NCBI GenBank assembly: GCA_025450315.1
Contig: JANWHQ010000020.1
Coordinates: 1-40,979, forward strand
Direction: 5' to 3'
Length of the DNA: 40,979 nucleotides
Source: Caulobacteraceae bacterium
GTDB taxonomy: Bacteria; Pseudomonadota; Alphaproteobacteria; Caulobacterales; Caulobacteraceae
Numbering within the stretch: position 1 is the stretch's first letter; each line of letters starts with the position of its first letter. Positions 6,655 to 15,002 of the stretch are shown here, one piece after another. The position numbers and the translations under genes were made by a program. The notes beneath the pieces were generated by a model, which saw only the letters and a list, made by a program, of their open reading frames with translations, searched no databases and was not told where the DNA came from.

Positions 6655-7233
6655 CTAGGCTTCCGCCGCGAACCGCTTGGCCTGCGCGACCCAGGCGTCG
6701 CGGACGGCGCGGCCCTTGAGGTCGAGGGCCTTGTCCACCTCGGCGAGGTCGGCGTCGGTCCAATGGGCCAGCTGGGCGAAGCGGGTGACGCCCCGCTCGG
6801 CCAGGGCGGCCGCCAGCTTGGGGCCGATGCCGACCAGGCGGGTCAGATCGTCGGGAACCTCGGCCGCGACCACGGCGGCGTGCTCCACCACCGAGCCCGC
6901 GTCTTCAGCCACCGAGGCGGCGGTGTCGCTCACCGTCTCGGCGATCTCGACCATGGACGAGGCGGCGTCGCCGAGATCGGCCGCGGTGCGCGCGGCGGCG
7001 ACTTCGGCCAGGTCGATGATGGCGGCGATGGGCCTGGGCTGCAGCGTGGCCGACGGTGCGGGGGGCGCGAAGGCCGAGAGGGTCGCGGCCCAGTGCTCCG
7101 TCCACCAGAAGGCGGCGTCCACCCCGGCGCGCCAGCTCTGGAGCCAGATCGAAAACACGGTCTGGCTGGCGCCGAACGGATCGACATAGGGACCGAACGC
7201 TTCAAACTGAGGCAGGGCCTTGGCGGCGGGCAT
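6655..7233 (-). CDS. helix-hairpin-helix domain protein
   Basis: A protein of about 192 residues. The N-terminal half (FGASQTVFSIWLQSWRAGVD, then FWWTEHWAATL) is aromatic and amphipathic, somewhat like phasins. A long alanine-rich helical middle follows (residues about 75-135). The C-terminus has a helix-hairpin-helix module (LTRLVGIGPKLAAALAERGV, then FAQLAHWTDADLAEVD), the kind used for non-specific DNA or protein contact. Two ATGs are possible (7239 and 7233); GGAG at 7241-7244 is correctly spaced only for 7233. No nuclease residues are evident. It is divergent from rsmD. Confidence 0.65.
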   Translation of the reverse strand: MPAAKALPQFEAFGPYVDPFGASQTVFSIWLQSWRAGVDAAFWWTEHWAATLSAFAPPAPSATLQPRPIAAIIDLAEVAAARTAADLGDAASSMVEIAETVSDTAASVAEDAGSVVEHAAVVAAEVPDDLTRLVGIGPKLAAALAERGVTRFAQLAHWTDADLAEVDKALDLKGRAVRDAWVAQAKRFAAEA

Positions 7234-7321
7234 GGGCATGCTCCGAGAAGAGTGAAATGCTGCGTTGCAACATAGCACGGGAATCCATGCCGCGCTTGCG
7301 AAATATCGGGGGTCTTTCCGG

Positions 7322-7882
7322 ATGCGCATCGTGACGGGCGAACAGCGCGGGCGGCCGATCCGGACGCCGATGGGCCAGGACGTGCGGCCGACCTCGGATC
7401 GGGCGCGGCAGGCGATCTTCAACATCCTGGAGCACGCCTCCTGGTCGGCGGGCGTCGAGGGGCGCCGGGCGATGGACGTCTTCGCCGGCTCGGGCGCCCT
7501 GGGGCTGGAGGCGCTGTCGCGCGGGGCCGCGTCTTGCCTGTTCGTCGAGCTGGCGGACGCTTCCCTGGCCGCCGTCAGGACCAACATCGCAGCCTTCGGG
7601 CTGGAGGCGCGGGCGCGGGTGCTGCGCCAAGACGCGGCGCGGCTGGGCCGCCGGCCCGAGGCCGAGGCGCCCCACGATCTGGTATTCCTGGATCCGCCCT
7701 ACGCCACGGGCTTGGCCGAGCCGGCGCTGGCGGCGCTGGCGGCCGGCGGCTGGCTGGCGGCGGATGCGTTGTTGATGCTGGAGCGGGGGTCCGGGGAGGC
7801 GGCGATCGAGACGCCGGGCTTCGAGCTCCTGGACCGGCGCCGCTATGGCGCGGCGGAGGTGCTGTTCCTGCGGCCGGGCTAG
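7322..7882 (+). CDS. rsmD: 16S rRNA (guanine(966)-N2)-methyltransferase
   Basis: A 186-residue SAM-dependent methyltransferase that modifies G966 of 16S rRNA in the small subunit. It begins MRIVTGEQRGRPIRTP, as is usual for RsmD, with the conserved RPTSDRARQAIFNIL. SAM motif I is MDVFAGSGALGLEALSRG, and the catalytic motif IV is LVFLDPPYATG. The ATG at 7322 is preferred over an upstream extension because family members start here. Its TAG stop overlaps the stop of the convergent ASCH gene on CTAG (7879-7882). Confidence 0.95.
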   Translation: MRIVTGEQRGRPIRTPMGQDVRPTSDRARQAIFNILEHASWSAGVEGRRAMDVFAGSGALGLEALSRGAASCLFVELADASLAAVRTNIAAFGLEARARVLRQDAARLGRRPEAEAPHDLVFLDPPYATGLAEPALAALAAGGWLAADALLMLERGSGEAAIETPGFELLDRRRYGAAEVLFLRPG

Positions 7883-8160
7883 AGCTCCGAGTGGTACTCG
7901 AACTCCACCAGATAGACCCGCTCGCCGGGGCCGTGCTTGGCGACCTTCAGGAGGTCCACCACCCCCTGGAAGCCCGATCGGCGGGCCAGCTCGGGGGTGA
8001 TGTCGGAAAAGCCGATCTCGCGGATCGCGGTCACCTCGATGGCGCCCGCGCCCAAGGGATAGCGGCCGCCGACCTTCACGTGCGGCTTCTGCCAGATGCG
8101 CACGCTGCAGGTGATCTTGCCCCGCATCACCGGCTCGCGCAGCCGCTTGGTGAACATCAT
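7879..8160 (-). CDS. ASCH domain-containing protein
   Basis: A 93-residue protein consisting of one ASCH fold, a PUA-like RNA-binding beta barrel. The signature G-K-x-T-x-S-x-R is visible in MRGKITCSVRIW, followed by HVKVGGRYPLG and DITPELARRSGF. Some ASCH proteins are ribonucleases or amidohydrolases, but this one cannot be assigned. It lies 10 bp beyond the putA stop on the same strand, so it is probably the last gene of that transcript. Two adjacent ATGs (8160, 8157) are possible starts. Confidence 0.8.
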   Translation of the reverse strand: MMFTKRLREPVMRGKITCSVRIWQKPHVKVGGRYPLGAGAIEVTAIREIGFSDITPELARRSGFQGVVDLLKVAKHGPGERVYLVEFEYHSEL

Positions 8161-8170
8161 CGCGGCGGTC

Positions 8171-11100
8171 TCAGAGGTTGAGCAGGGTCGGGTCCCCGCC
8201 CTGGGCGGCGATGTTGACGCTGACCGCCCGCTCGGTCGCGTAGCGCAGCAGCGCGTTGGGGCCGCCGGCCTTGGGCCCGGTGCCCGAGAGGCCCTCGCCG
8301 CCGAACGGCTGCACCCCCACCACCGCCCCGATCATCGAGCGGTTGACGTAGACATTGCCCGCCGGGACCAGCTCGGCCACCTCTGAGGCGAAGGCCTCGA
8401 TGCGGCTGTGGACGCCCAGCGTCAGGCCATAGCGCCGCGCGGCGAGCTGGCGGGCGGCGTCCTCCAGATGCTCGGGATCGTAGCGGACCACGTGCAGGAT
8501 GGGGCCGAACACCTCCCTTTCCAGGAAGGAGGCCGACGGGATCTCGGCCAGCACAGGGCCGAAGAACACCCCGCGCTCGAGGCCGGGACCGGGCTCGATC
8601 CGGTGCAGCAGCCGGGCCTCGGCCCTCAGCCGCGCCAGATGCTTGTCCAGCGCCTGGAGGGCCTCCGCGTCGATCACCGGCCCGACGTCGGTGGAGGGAT
8701 CGGCCGGATCGCCCAGCACCAGGGCATCCATGGCGCCGCAGATCCCCTCGATCAGGCCGTCGGCGGTGTCGCGGGGCAGGAACAGTAGCCTCAGCGCCGA
8801 GCAGCGCTGGCCGGCCGAGCCGAAGGCCGACAGCACCACATCGTCGATCACCTGTTCGCGCAGCGCCGTGGTGTCGACGAACATGCCGTTCAGCCCGCCG
8901 GTCTCGGCGATGAAGGGGATGATGGGTCCCGGGCGGGCGGCCAGGGCACGGTTGATGCCCCACGCGGTGCCGGTGCCACCGGTGAAGGCCACCCCGTCGC
9001 AGGCGGGATGCTGGACCAGCGCCGCCCCCACGCCCTCGCCGCGGCCGGGCGTCAGGGTCAGGAGCCGGGGATCCAGCCCCGCGGCGTGATAGAGCCGGAC
9101 CGCCTCGGCCGCGACCAGCGGGGTCTGCTCGGCCGGCTTGGCGAGGACGGCGTTCCCGGCCGCCAGGGCGGCGGCGATCTGGCCGGTGAAGATGGCCAGG
9201 GGGAAGTTCCAGGGGCTGATGCAGACGAAGACCCCGCGTCCCTGCAGGCGGAGGGAATTGCGCTCGCCCGCCGGACCGGTCAGCGTCTCGGGCGCGGCGA
9301 AGCGGGTTTCGGCGAGATGGGCGTAGTAGCGGCAGAAGTCGGCCGCCTCTCGCACCTCGGAGATGGCGTCGGGCAGGGTCTTGCCGCCCTCGCGGACCAG
9401 GATGGCGATCAGCCGCTCGCGCTGCTGCTCCAGGCCGTCGGCCATGCCGCGCAGCACCTCCGCGCGGGCGGGACCGCCCGCCCGGTTCCAGCCGGGCTGC
9501 GCGGCTCGGGCGGCGGCGAAGGCGGCGTCGATGTCGGCCGGCGTCGCGTCCGAGACCGCTCCCAGCACCTGGGCGCGATCGGCGGGGCTCCGGGCCTCGG
9601 AAGGCGCGCCGCCGGGGCGCGACGCTCCGGCGACGATGGGGCCGGCCCGGCGATCGCGGCCGTCCTCGGCGACGATGGCGGCCGTCAGGCGCTGGCGCTC
9701 CTCGCGGATGCTGAGGTCGACGCCCATGGAGTTCAGCCGGTCGCCATAGAGGTTGCGCGGCTTGGGGATGCGCGGATGCGGGCCGGGGTTGGCCTTCACC
9801 GCGTCCACCGGATCCACCACCACCGTCTCGGGCGGGGTGCGCTCGTCCAGCAGCACATGCACGAAGGAGGTGTTGGCCCCGTTCTCCAGGAGCCGCCGCA
9901 CCAGATAGGGCAGCAGGTCCTCGTGGCCGCCCACCGGGGCATAGGCCCGGACGGTGACGCCGTCATAGAGGTCGTCGGCGGCGGCGTAGAGCGCCTGCCC
10001 CATGCCGTGCAGGCGCTGGAATTCGATGCCGACCTGGGCGTTGGACGCCATCCGGCGCACCGCCGCCAGGGAGTGGGCGTTGTGGGTGGCGAACTGGGCG
10101 AAGAGGTCCGGGGCCGCCGAGATCAGCGCCTTGGCGCAGACCAGATAGCTGAGGTCGGTGGCCGCCTTGGTGGTATAGACCGCATAGTCGGGCCGCCCGG
10201 CGACCTGGGCCCGCTTGATCTCCGAATCCCAGTAGGCTCCCTTGACCAGCCGCACCATCAGCCGCCGGCCGCTCGACCTGGCCAGGGCCTCCAGCTCGCC
10301 GATCACCCAGGGCGCGCGCTTCTGGTAGGCCTGGACCGCCAGGCCCAGCCCGCGCCAATCGCCGAGCTCGCCCTCGCGGGCCAGCCGCTCCAGGAGCTTC
10401 AGCGACAGCACAAGCCGGTCGGCCTCTTCCGCGTCGATGGTCAGGTTCAGGTCGTAGCGGGCGGCGACCAGCGCCAGCCGCTTCAGCCGCGGATAGAGCT
10501 CGGACCACACCCTGGTTTCCTGGGTCGCCTCGTAGCGGGGGGACAGGGCCGAGAGCTTGACCGAGACCCCGTGGCCGCGCTCGGGCCCCGCGCCGCCCGA
10601 CCTCCTGCCCACGGTCTCCAGCGCGGCGGCATAGGCCCGCTCGTAGCGCTGGGCGTCGGCGGCCGTTCGGGCGCCCTCGCCCAGCATGTCGAAGGAGCAG
10701 ATCATGCCCTCGGCCTTGGCGCGCGCCAGCGCCGCCTCGATGGTGCGGCCGAGCACGAACTGCTCGCCCATGATGCGCACCGCCTGGGCCACCGCCGCGC
10801 GGATCACCGGCTCCCCGACCCGCCCCGCCAGGCGCCGCATGAACCCCGGCGGATCGGCCCGGGCCTCCTCGTCGACGTCGATCAGCCGGCCGGTCAGCAT
10901 AAGGCCCCAGGTCGAGGCGTTGACGAACAGGCTGTCGGAGCGGCCGAGGTGGCTGGCCCAGTCGGCCGGACCGATCTTCTCGGCGATCAGCCGGTCCTGG
11001 GTCCCCTCGTCGGGCGTGCGCAGCAGGGCCTCGGCCAGGCACATCAGCGCCAGCCCCTCGCGGGTGCCGAGCGAGAACTCCTGCAGGAAGCCTTCGACCA

Positions 11101-11299
11101 CCCCCTGGCGGCGGGCCTTGCGCCGGGCGCCGCGCACAAGCGCCTCGGCCTCGGCCCGGACGGCGGCGCGGTCCTGGATGCAGAGCGGGGTCCGCACCAG
11201 CAGGTCCGAGACCGCCTCGGCCTCGTCGCGATATTTCCAGGCGTCCAGGGCGTCCCAGTCCAGAGCCGAAGTCTCGGACATCATCTCAGGCGCGCTCAT
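8171..11299 (-). CDS. putA: bifunctional proline dehydrogenase / L-glutamate gamma-semialdehyde dehydrogenase
   Basis: A 1042-residue PutA that oxidises proline to glutamate. The FAD-dependent proline dehydrogenase barrel lies at about residues 190-500 (LVKGAYWDSEIKRAQ; YLVRRLLENGANTSF carries the paired substrate-binding arginines). The NAD-dependent aldehyde dehydrogenase half (about 560-1020) shows SPWNFPLAIFTGQIAAALAAG, the general base Glu in FIAETGG, and the nucleophilic Cys in SAGQRCSALR. It lacks the N-terminal ribbon-helix-helix domain of the 1320-residue E. coli protein, so it should not autoregulate by that route. In place of the usual ETGGQNAM it has ETGGLNGM. The start at 11299 has no strong ribosome-binding site; MM at 11284 is an alternative. 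Confidence 0.95.
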   Translation of the reverse strand: MSAPEMMSETSALDWDALDAWKYRDEAEAVSDLLVRTPLCIQDRAAVRAEAEALVRGARRKARRQGVVEGFLQEFSLGTREGLALMCLAEALLRTPDEGTQDRLIAEKIGPADWASHLGRSDSLFVNASTWGLMLTGRLIDVDEEARADPPGFMRRLAGRVGEPVIRAAVAQAVRIMGEQFVLGRTIEAALARAKAEGMICSFDMLGEGARTAADAQRYERAYAAALETVGRRSGGAGPERGHGVSVKLSALSPRYEATQETRVWSELYPRLKRLALVAARYDLNLTIDAEEADRLVLSLKLLERLAREGELGDWRGLGLAVQAYQKRAPWVIGELEALARSSGRRLMVRLVKGAYWDSEIKRAQVAGRPDYAVYTTKAATDLSYLVCAKALISAAPDLFAQFATHNAHSLAAVRRMASNAQVGIEFQRLHGMGQALYAAADDLYDGVTVRAYAPVGGHEDLLPYLVRRLLENGANTSFVHVLLDERTPPETVVVDPVDAVKANPGPHPRIPKPRNLYGDRLNSMGVDLSIREERQRLTAAIVAEDGRDRRAGPIVAGASRPGGAPSEARSPADRAQVLGAVSDATPADIDAAFAAARAAQPGWNRAGGPARAEVLRGMADGLEQQRERLIAILVREGGKTLPDAISEVREAADFCRYYAHLAETRFAAPETLTGPAGERNSLRLQGRGVFVCISPWNFPLAIFTGQIAAALAAGNAVLAKPAEQTPLVAAEAVRLYHAAGLDPRLLTLTPGRGEGVGAALVQHPACDGVAFTGGTGTAWGINRALAARPGPIIPFIAETGGLNGMFVDTTALREQVIDDVVLSAFGSAGQRCSALRLLFLPRDTADGLIEGICGAMDALVLGDPADPSTDVGPVIDAEALQALDKHLARLRAEARLLHRIEPGPGLERGVFFGPVLAEIPSASFLEREVFGPILHVVRYDPEHLEDAARQLAARRYGLTLGVHSRIEAFASEVAELVPAGNVYVNRSMIGAVVGVQPFGGEGLSGTGPKAGGPNALLRYATERAVSVNIAAQGGDPTLLNL

Positions 11300-11321
11300 T
11301 GCCAGGGGCGGAGAGGACCAA

Positions 11322-11385
11322 ACCCCTCACCCTCCCGAACCCGCGGCGCGGGCCTCTTCGCCTGCCTCAGGGAGAGGCGACGGGG
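11322..11385. repeat. intergenic-type palindromic repeat running into the hmgL-like gene
   Basis: CTCCC (11332-11336) pairs with GGGAG (11370-11374) around an inner hairpin CCCGC-GGC-GCGGG (11340-11352). The composition (ccctcaccctccc ... cagggagagg) is that of a common dispersed repeat of GC-rich alphaproteobacteria. It covers the last codons and the stop of the upstream gene, so those residues are repeat-encoded. No second identical copy was found in the window. Confidence 0.5.
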
Positions 11386-12289
11386 CGTGGCGCTTGGGGA
11401 AGCGGCCGGCGCGTGCGAGGGCGGAGGTCGGCGCACGACCGAGCCTGGAGCTGATCCAGCGGCCGGTCTCGATCAGCTGGTCGAGGTCCAGCCCGGTCTC
11501 GAAGCCGCCGCGCTCCAGCATGTAGACCAGGTCCTCGGTGGCGACGTTGCCGGTGGCCGCCGGCGCGAACGGACAGCCGCCGATGCCGCCGCAGCTGGCG
11601 TCGATCACGTCCACGCCCGCGTCGATCCCCGCCGCGGCATTGGCCAGGGCGGTGTTGCGGGTGTCAAGGAAGTGCAGCCTCAGGCGCGCGCCCGGCGCGG
11701 CGTAGCGCACCGCCTCGATGCGGCGGCGCACGGCCCAGGGGTCGGCCGCGCCGATGGTGTCGGCGATGGCGATCTCGGGGATGTTCAGGGCGGCCGCCTC
11801 GCGCGCGATCATCACCACCCGCTCGAGAGGGACCTCGCCCTCGAACGGGCAGCCGAAGGCCACCGAGATGGTCAGGCTGAGCGGCGGGCCGCCATGGGAG
11901 GCCTGATCGGCGGCGATCTCGGCCATGGCGGCGATCTGCCGGGCGGTGTCGGCGTTCTGGTTCCTGAGGCCGAAACTGTCGGTGGCGCAGACCACCACAT
12001 TGGCCTCGTCGCACCTGGTGGTCTTCAGCCGCTCCCAGCCCTGGAAGTTCAGCACCAGGCCGATGCGCGAGCGGCCAGGCGCGTGGGGCAGGGCGGCCAT
12101 GATCGCCTCGGCGCCGGCCATCTGGGGCACGCGCTTGGGATTGACGAAGGACACCGCCTCCAGCCGGCGCACCCCGGCCGCCTCCAGGCGCCCTATGAAC
12201 TCCAGCCGGTCTTCCACCGTGAGGGCGACGCCCTCGTTCTGCAGCCCGTCGCGAGGGCCGACATCGACGATCTCGATCCTGCGGCTCAC
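11327..12289 (-). CDS. hydroxymethylglutaryl-CoA lyase family protein, metal-ligand His replaced
   Basis: A 320-residue TIM-barrel protein of the HMG-CoA lyase family, which in leucine catabolism splits HMG-CoA to acetoacetate and acetyl-CoA. Conserved features are VGPRDGLQNE (Arg13, Asp14), the signature GGCPFAPAATGN (catalytic Cys239, Asn248) and ATEDLVYMLE. The usual H-x-H-D-T metal site reads LHFLDT: His206 is kept, but the second ligand position, 208, is Leu (codon CTT at 11668-11666, one base from CAT). Activity is therefore doubtful. The last 20 or so residues (HAPSPLPEAGEEARAAGSGG) are encoded by an intergenic repeat. It starts with GTG, overlapping the stop of the ArnT-like gene (GTGA). 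The symbol is left blank because of the altered site. Confidence 0.8.
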   Translation of the reverse strand: MSRRIEIVDVGPRDGLQNEGVALTVEDRLEFIGRLEAAGVRRLEAVSFVNPKRVPQMAGAEAIMAALPHAPGRSRIGLVLNFQGWERLKTTRCDEANVVVCATDSFGLRNQNADTARQIAAMAEIAADQASHGGPPLSLTISVAFGCPFEGEVPLERVVMIAREAAALNIPEIAIADTIGAADPWAVRRRIEAVRYAAPGARLRLHFLDTRNTALANAAAGIDAGVDVIDASCGGIGGCPFAPAATGNVATEDLVYMLERGGFETGLDLDQLIETGRWISSRLGRAPTSALARAGRFPKRHAPSPLPEAGEEARAAGSGG

Positions 12290-13974
12290 CTGGCATCTCC
12301 GCTTTCCAGCGACCGATATAGGAAGAGGTCGACCGGCTTGCCCTTGGAATAGTCGAGGCCCTTCACCTCGCCGGCCAGGGCGGCGTGCGCTTCCTGGGCC
12401 TTCAGGGCCTCCTGGAACTCGGCCAGCTCATGGCGTTCGACCACGGCCGGGCGGCCCTCGGAGATGGCGGCGGCGGCCATCTCGCCGGCGCCGAGCTCGG
12501 TGCGGGTGCCCAGGAGGAAGACGATCGAGGGCTCGCCGTAGCCGGCCACCGATATCGGCCCTGGGATCACGCCATTGCGCGGATCCAGCCCCGCTCGCTT
12601 GACCGCGGCGGCCACGCGATTGGACACCCAGAGCGGCTGCAGCGACGGGCCCAGGCCGGCCGCCAGGGCGTCGTGGCCCAGGACCCCGAAGCCGATCATC
12701 GCCCCCAGCGCCACGATGGAGGACCGCCGGAACAGGATCAGCACGACGCCCGCGGCCGCCGCCGCCGCGACGCAGATCGCGCCCGCGATGGCCCAGCCGA
12801 GGCTCGAGGGGCCGCCGTCGATCACCGCCACGGCGATCCCGGCGCCGGCCAGCACCGCCGCCGCCAGGCTCCCAAGCCCCGCCCCGACGATCCGGCTGAT
12901 CCGGCCGATCGGCCGCTGCAGGGCCGCCGCCATCAGCCAGGCCAGGGCGGCGTAGAGCGGCAGGGTGTAGTGGGGCAGCTTGGTGGGCGTCAGCTCGAAC
13001 ACCACCCAGGCCGGGAGCAGCCAGCAAAGGGCGAAGCGCACGCCGGTCTCGGCCCGCAGCTTCCAGCCCAGCACCAGGCCGGCGGGCAGCAGCACCGCCC
13101 CGGGAAGGAGCAGCAGGGGCGTCAGCAGCGCGTGCAGGCCCGGCGGCGCGCCGTGGCTCTCCTGGCCGGAGGTGATCTTGGAGATCATGTCGCCCATCAC
13201 CGCCCCGGTCCAGAAGCCGCCGTCGGTGGTCACCGTGATGGCCCAGGCCCAGGGCCCCACGACCAGCAGGATCAGGGCGATGCCCCAGGTCCAGCCGAGG
13301 CTGGCCATCCAGGCGGCCTTGCGGTCCCAAGCCCAGAGCGCCACGAGCGCCAGGAGCGCGACCATGGGTCCGATGGGGCCTTTCAGCAGGATCGAGACGG
13401 CCATGGCGGCCCAGAACACCGCCCGCGTGCCGGTCCGGGCGATCGCCTCGTCCCTGGACGCCGCGTAGATGCGCCCGAGCGCGGCCATCATCAGGGTGAC
13501 GGCCCCGCAAAGGGCCGCGTCGGTGGTGGCCAGGAAGCCTTCGGTGGAAAGGATCAGGCTGGAGCCGAGGAGCGCGCCGGCCGTCGCCCCGCCGGTGGGG
13601 CCGAAGAAGGCCGCCGCGCCCCAGGCGCAGGCCGCCGCGGCGAGCATGGCGCCCACGAGCGAGGGGACGCGGTAGGCCCAGATGCGGCGAGCCTCCACCG
13701 ACGACAGGGTCCCGACGCTGAGGGCCTGCAGCCAGTGGATGCCGACCGGCTTCTTGGAGCGCGGGCCGTCCTGGAAGTTGATCGAGACGAAGTCCCCGGT
13801 CTCCAGCATCTGGGCGGTGGCCTGGGCGAAGCGCGCCTCGTCCCGGTCCATGACCGGGAAGGCGATCAGACCGGGCAGGACGGCCAGGAAGGCGACCACG
13901 GCGGCCAGGAGCGGGCCACGCCAGCCACCGCCCCAGCCTCCGCCCAGGAATCGGTCCGTCGGGGATTCGGCCAT
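12286..13974 (-). CDS. ArnT-like glycosyltransferase (dolichyl-phosphate-mannose family)
   Basis: A 562-residue polytopic membrane protein of the GT-C / PMT-2 class, which transfers a sugar from a lipid-phosphate carrier to lipid A or another envelope acceptor. The acidic catalytic-loop motif follows the first helix: FPVMDRDEARFAQATAQML, then SKKPVGIHWLQALSV. About a dozen hydrophobic segments follow, and a soluble C-terminal domain covers roughly the last 120 residues. MAESPTDRFLG at 13974 is the chosen start; a 76-residue upstream extension only shadows xerC. It is coupled by a 4-base overlap to the HMG-CoA-lyase-like gene. Donor and acceptor cannot be told from the sequence. Confidence 0.85.
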   Translation of the reverse strand: MAESPTDRFLGGGWGGGWRGPLLAAVVAFLAVLPGLIAFPVMDRDEARFAQATAQMLETGDFVSINFQDGPRSKKPVGIHWLQALSVGTLSSVEARRIWAYRVPSLVGAMLAAAACAWGAAAFFGPTGGATAGALLGSSLILSTEGFLATTDAALCGAVTLMMAALGRIYAASRDEAIARTGTRAVFWAAMAVSILLKGPIGPMVALLALVALWAWDRKAAWMASLGWTWGIALILLVVGPWAWAITVTTDGGFWTGAVMGDMISKITSGQESHGAPPGLHALLTPLLLLPGAVLLPAGLVLGWKLRAETGVRFALCWLLPAWVVFELTPTKLPHYTLPLYAALAWLMAAALQRPIGRISRIVGAGLGSLAAAVLAGAGIAVAVIDGGPSSLGWAIAGAICVAAAAAAGVVLILFRRSSIVALGAMIGFGVLGHDALAAGLGPSLQPLWVSNRVAAAVKRAGLDPRNGVIPGPISVAGYGEPSIVFLLGTRTELGAGEMAAAAISEGRPAVVERHELAEFQEALKAQEAHAALAGEVKGLDYSKGKPVDLFLYRSLESGDAR

Positions 13975-14035
13975 CGCAGCTTGATAGCACGGTTGGGCGT
14001 TCAGGCTCGGCCATATGCGGCCGTTTGGCGAGGCC

Positions 14036-14950
14036 TCAGGCGCGCGGATGGGCCCGGGCGTAGGCGGCCAGCAGGCCCGCGGCGTCCACGCCGGTGTAGC
14101 GCTGGGTGGTGGCGAGGGAAGCGTGGCCGAGAAGCTCCTGGATCGAGCGAAGGTCCGCGCCGGCGCCCAACAGGTGGGTGGCGAAGCTGTGGCGCAGGGC
14201 ATGGGGGGTGGCGCTGGCGGGCAGGCCGAGGCGTCCGCGCAGCCGCTGCATCAGCTCCTGGGCCCGGCGGGCGGGATAGGGGCCGCCGCGGCGGGCGCGG
14301 AACAGGGGCTCGTCGGGCTCCAGCGCGAAAGGCAGCTCGGCGACATAGGCCGCGACGGCCTCGGCGACCTGGGGCAGGACCGGCGTCACCCGCACCTTGG
14401 AGCCCTTGCCCAGCACCCTGAGCGAGGGGCCGAGGGGGGCGTCCCGGCGCTTCAGCGACAGGGCCTCGGAGATCCGCAGGCCGCAGCCGTAGAGCAGGGT
14501 CAGGAGGGCGGCGTCGCGCGCCGCCTCCCAGGGCTCGAGGTCCGCATCGGCGTCCGCCTCCTGGATCAGGCCGCGCGCCTGGTCCTCGGTGACCGGCCGG
14601 GGCATGGAGGGCTTCACGCGCGGGCCCTTGACCAGCTGCACCCCCGCGTTGGGAACGCCAAGCCGGCGGTCGAGGAAGCCGTGGAAGCTGCGGATCGCCG
14701 ACAGCGCCTGGGAGAGCGAACGCGGCGACAGGGGGCGGGGGCCCTGGCGGCGGAAGGCCAGAAAGGCCCGCACGTCCCCGGCCGACACGGCGCCCAGGTC
14801 CGCCAGCGACAGCGCGCCGCCGTGATGCTGCTGCAGGAAATCCAGATAGCGCCGCACGCCGTCGCCATAAGCCTCGACCGTGCGCGGCGAGGCGCGGCGC
14901 TCGTGGGCCAGATGTTCGAGCCAGGCGGCGAGGGCGTCGGCGGCGGTCAT
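14036..14950 (-). CDS. xerC: tyrosine recombinase XerC
   Basis: A 304-residue site-specific recombinase that, with XerD, resolves chromosome dimers at dif. It has the N-terminal SAM-like core-binding domain (LEHLAHERRASPRTVEAY) and the complete catalytic set: Arg159 (GLRISEAL), Lys182 (GKGSK), His250 and Arg253 (HALRHSFATHL), His276 (LGHASLATTQRY) and nucleophile Tyr285. GGAGG lies about 10 bases before the ATG at 14950. Its position directly downstream of DUF484 is the classical arrangement, which supports XerC rather than XerD or an integron or phage integrase. Confidence 0.92.
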   Translation of the reverse strand: MTAADALAAWLEHLAHERRASPRTVEAYGDGVRRYLDFLQQHHGGALSLADLGAVSAGDVRAFLAFRRQGPRPLSPRSLSQALSAIRSFHGFLDRRLGVPNAGVQLVKGPRVKPSMPRPVTEDQARGLIQEADADADLEPWEAARDAALLTLLYGCGLRISEALSLKRRDAPLGPSLRVLGKGSKVRVTPVLPQVAEAVAAYVAELPFALEPDEPLFRARRGGPYPARRAQELMQRLRGRLGLPASATPHALRHSFATHLLGAGADLRSIQELLGHASLATTQRYTGVDAAGLLAAYARAHPRA

Positions 14951-15002
14951 GCGACCGGATCCTCCCCCGCCTTGCGGAGCAGGATCGGGGACGCGGAGGT
15001 CA

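Noticed and set aside
9008..12352. 1114-codon open frame on the plus strand
   Set aside because: It is antisense to putA and the lyase-like gene, has no recognisable domain, and has the Gly/Arg/His/Gln-rich composition typical of shadow frames in GC-rich genes.
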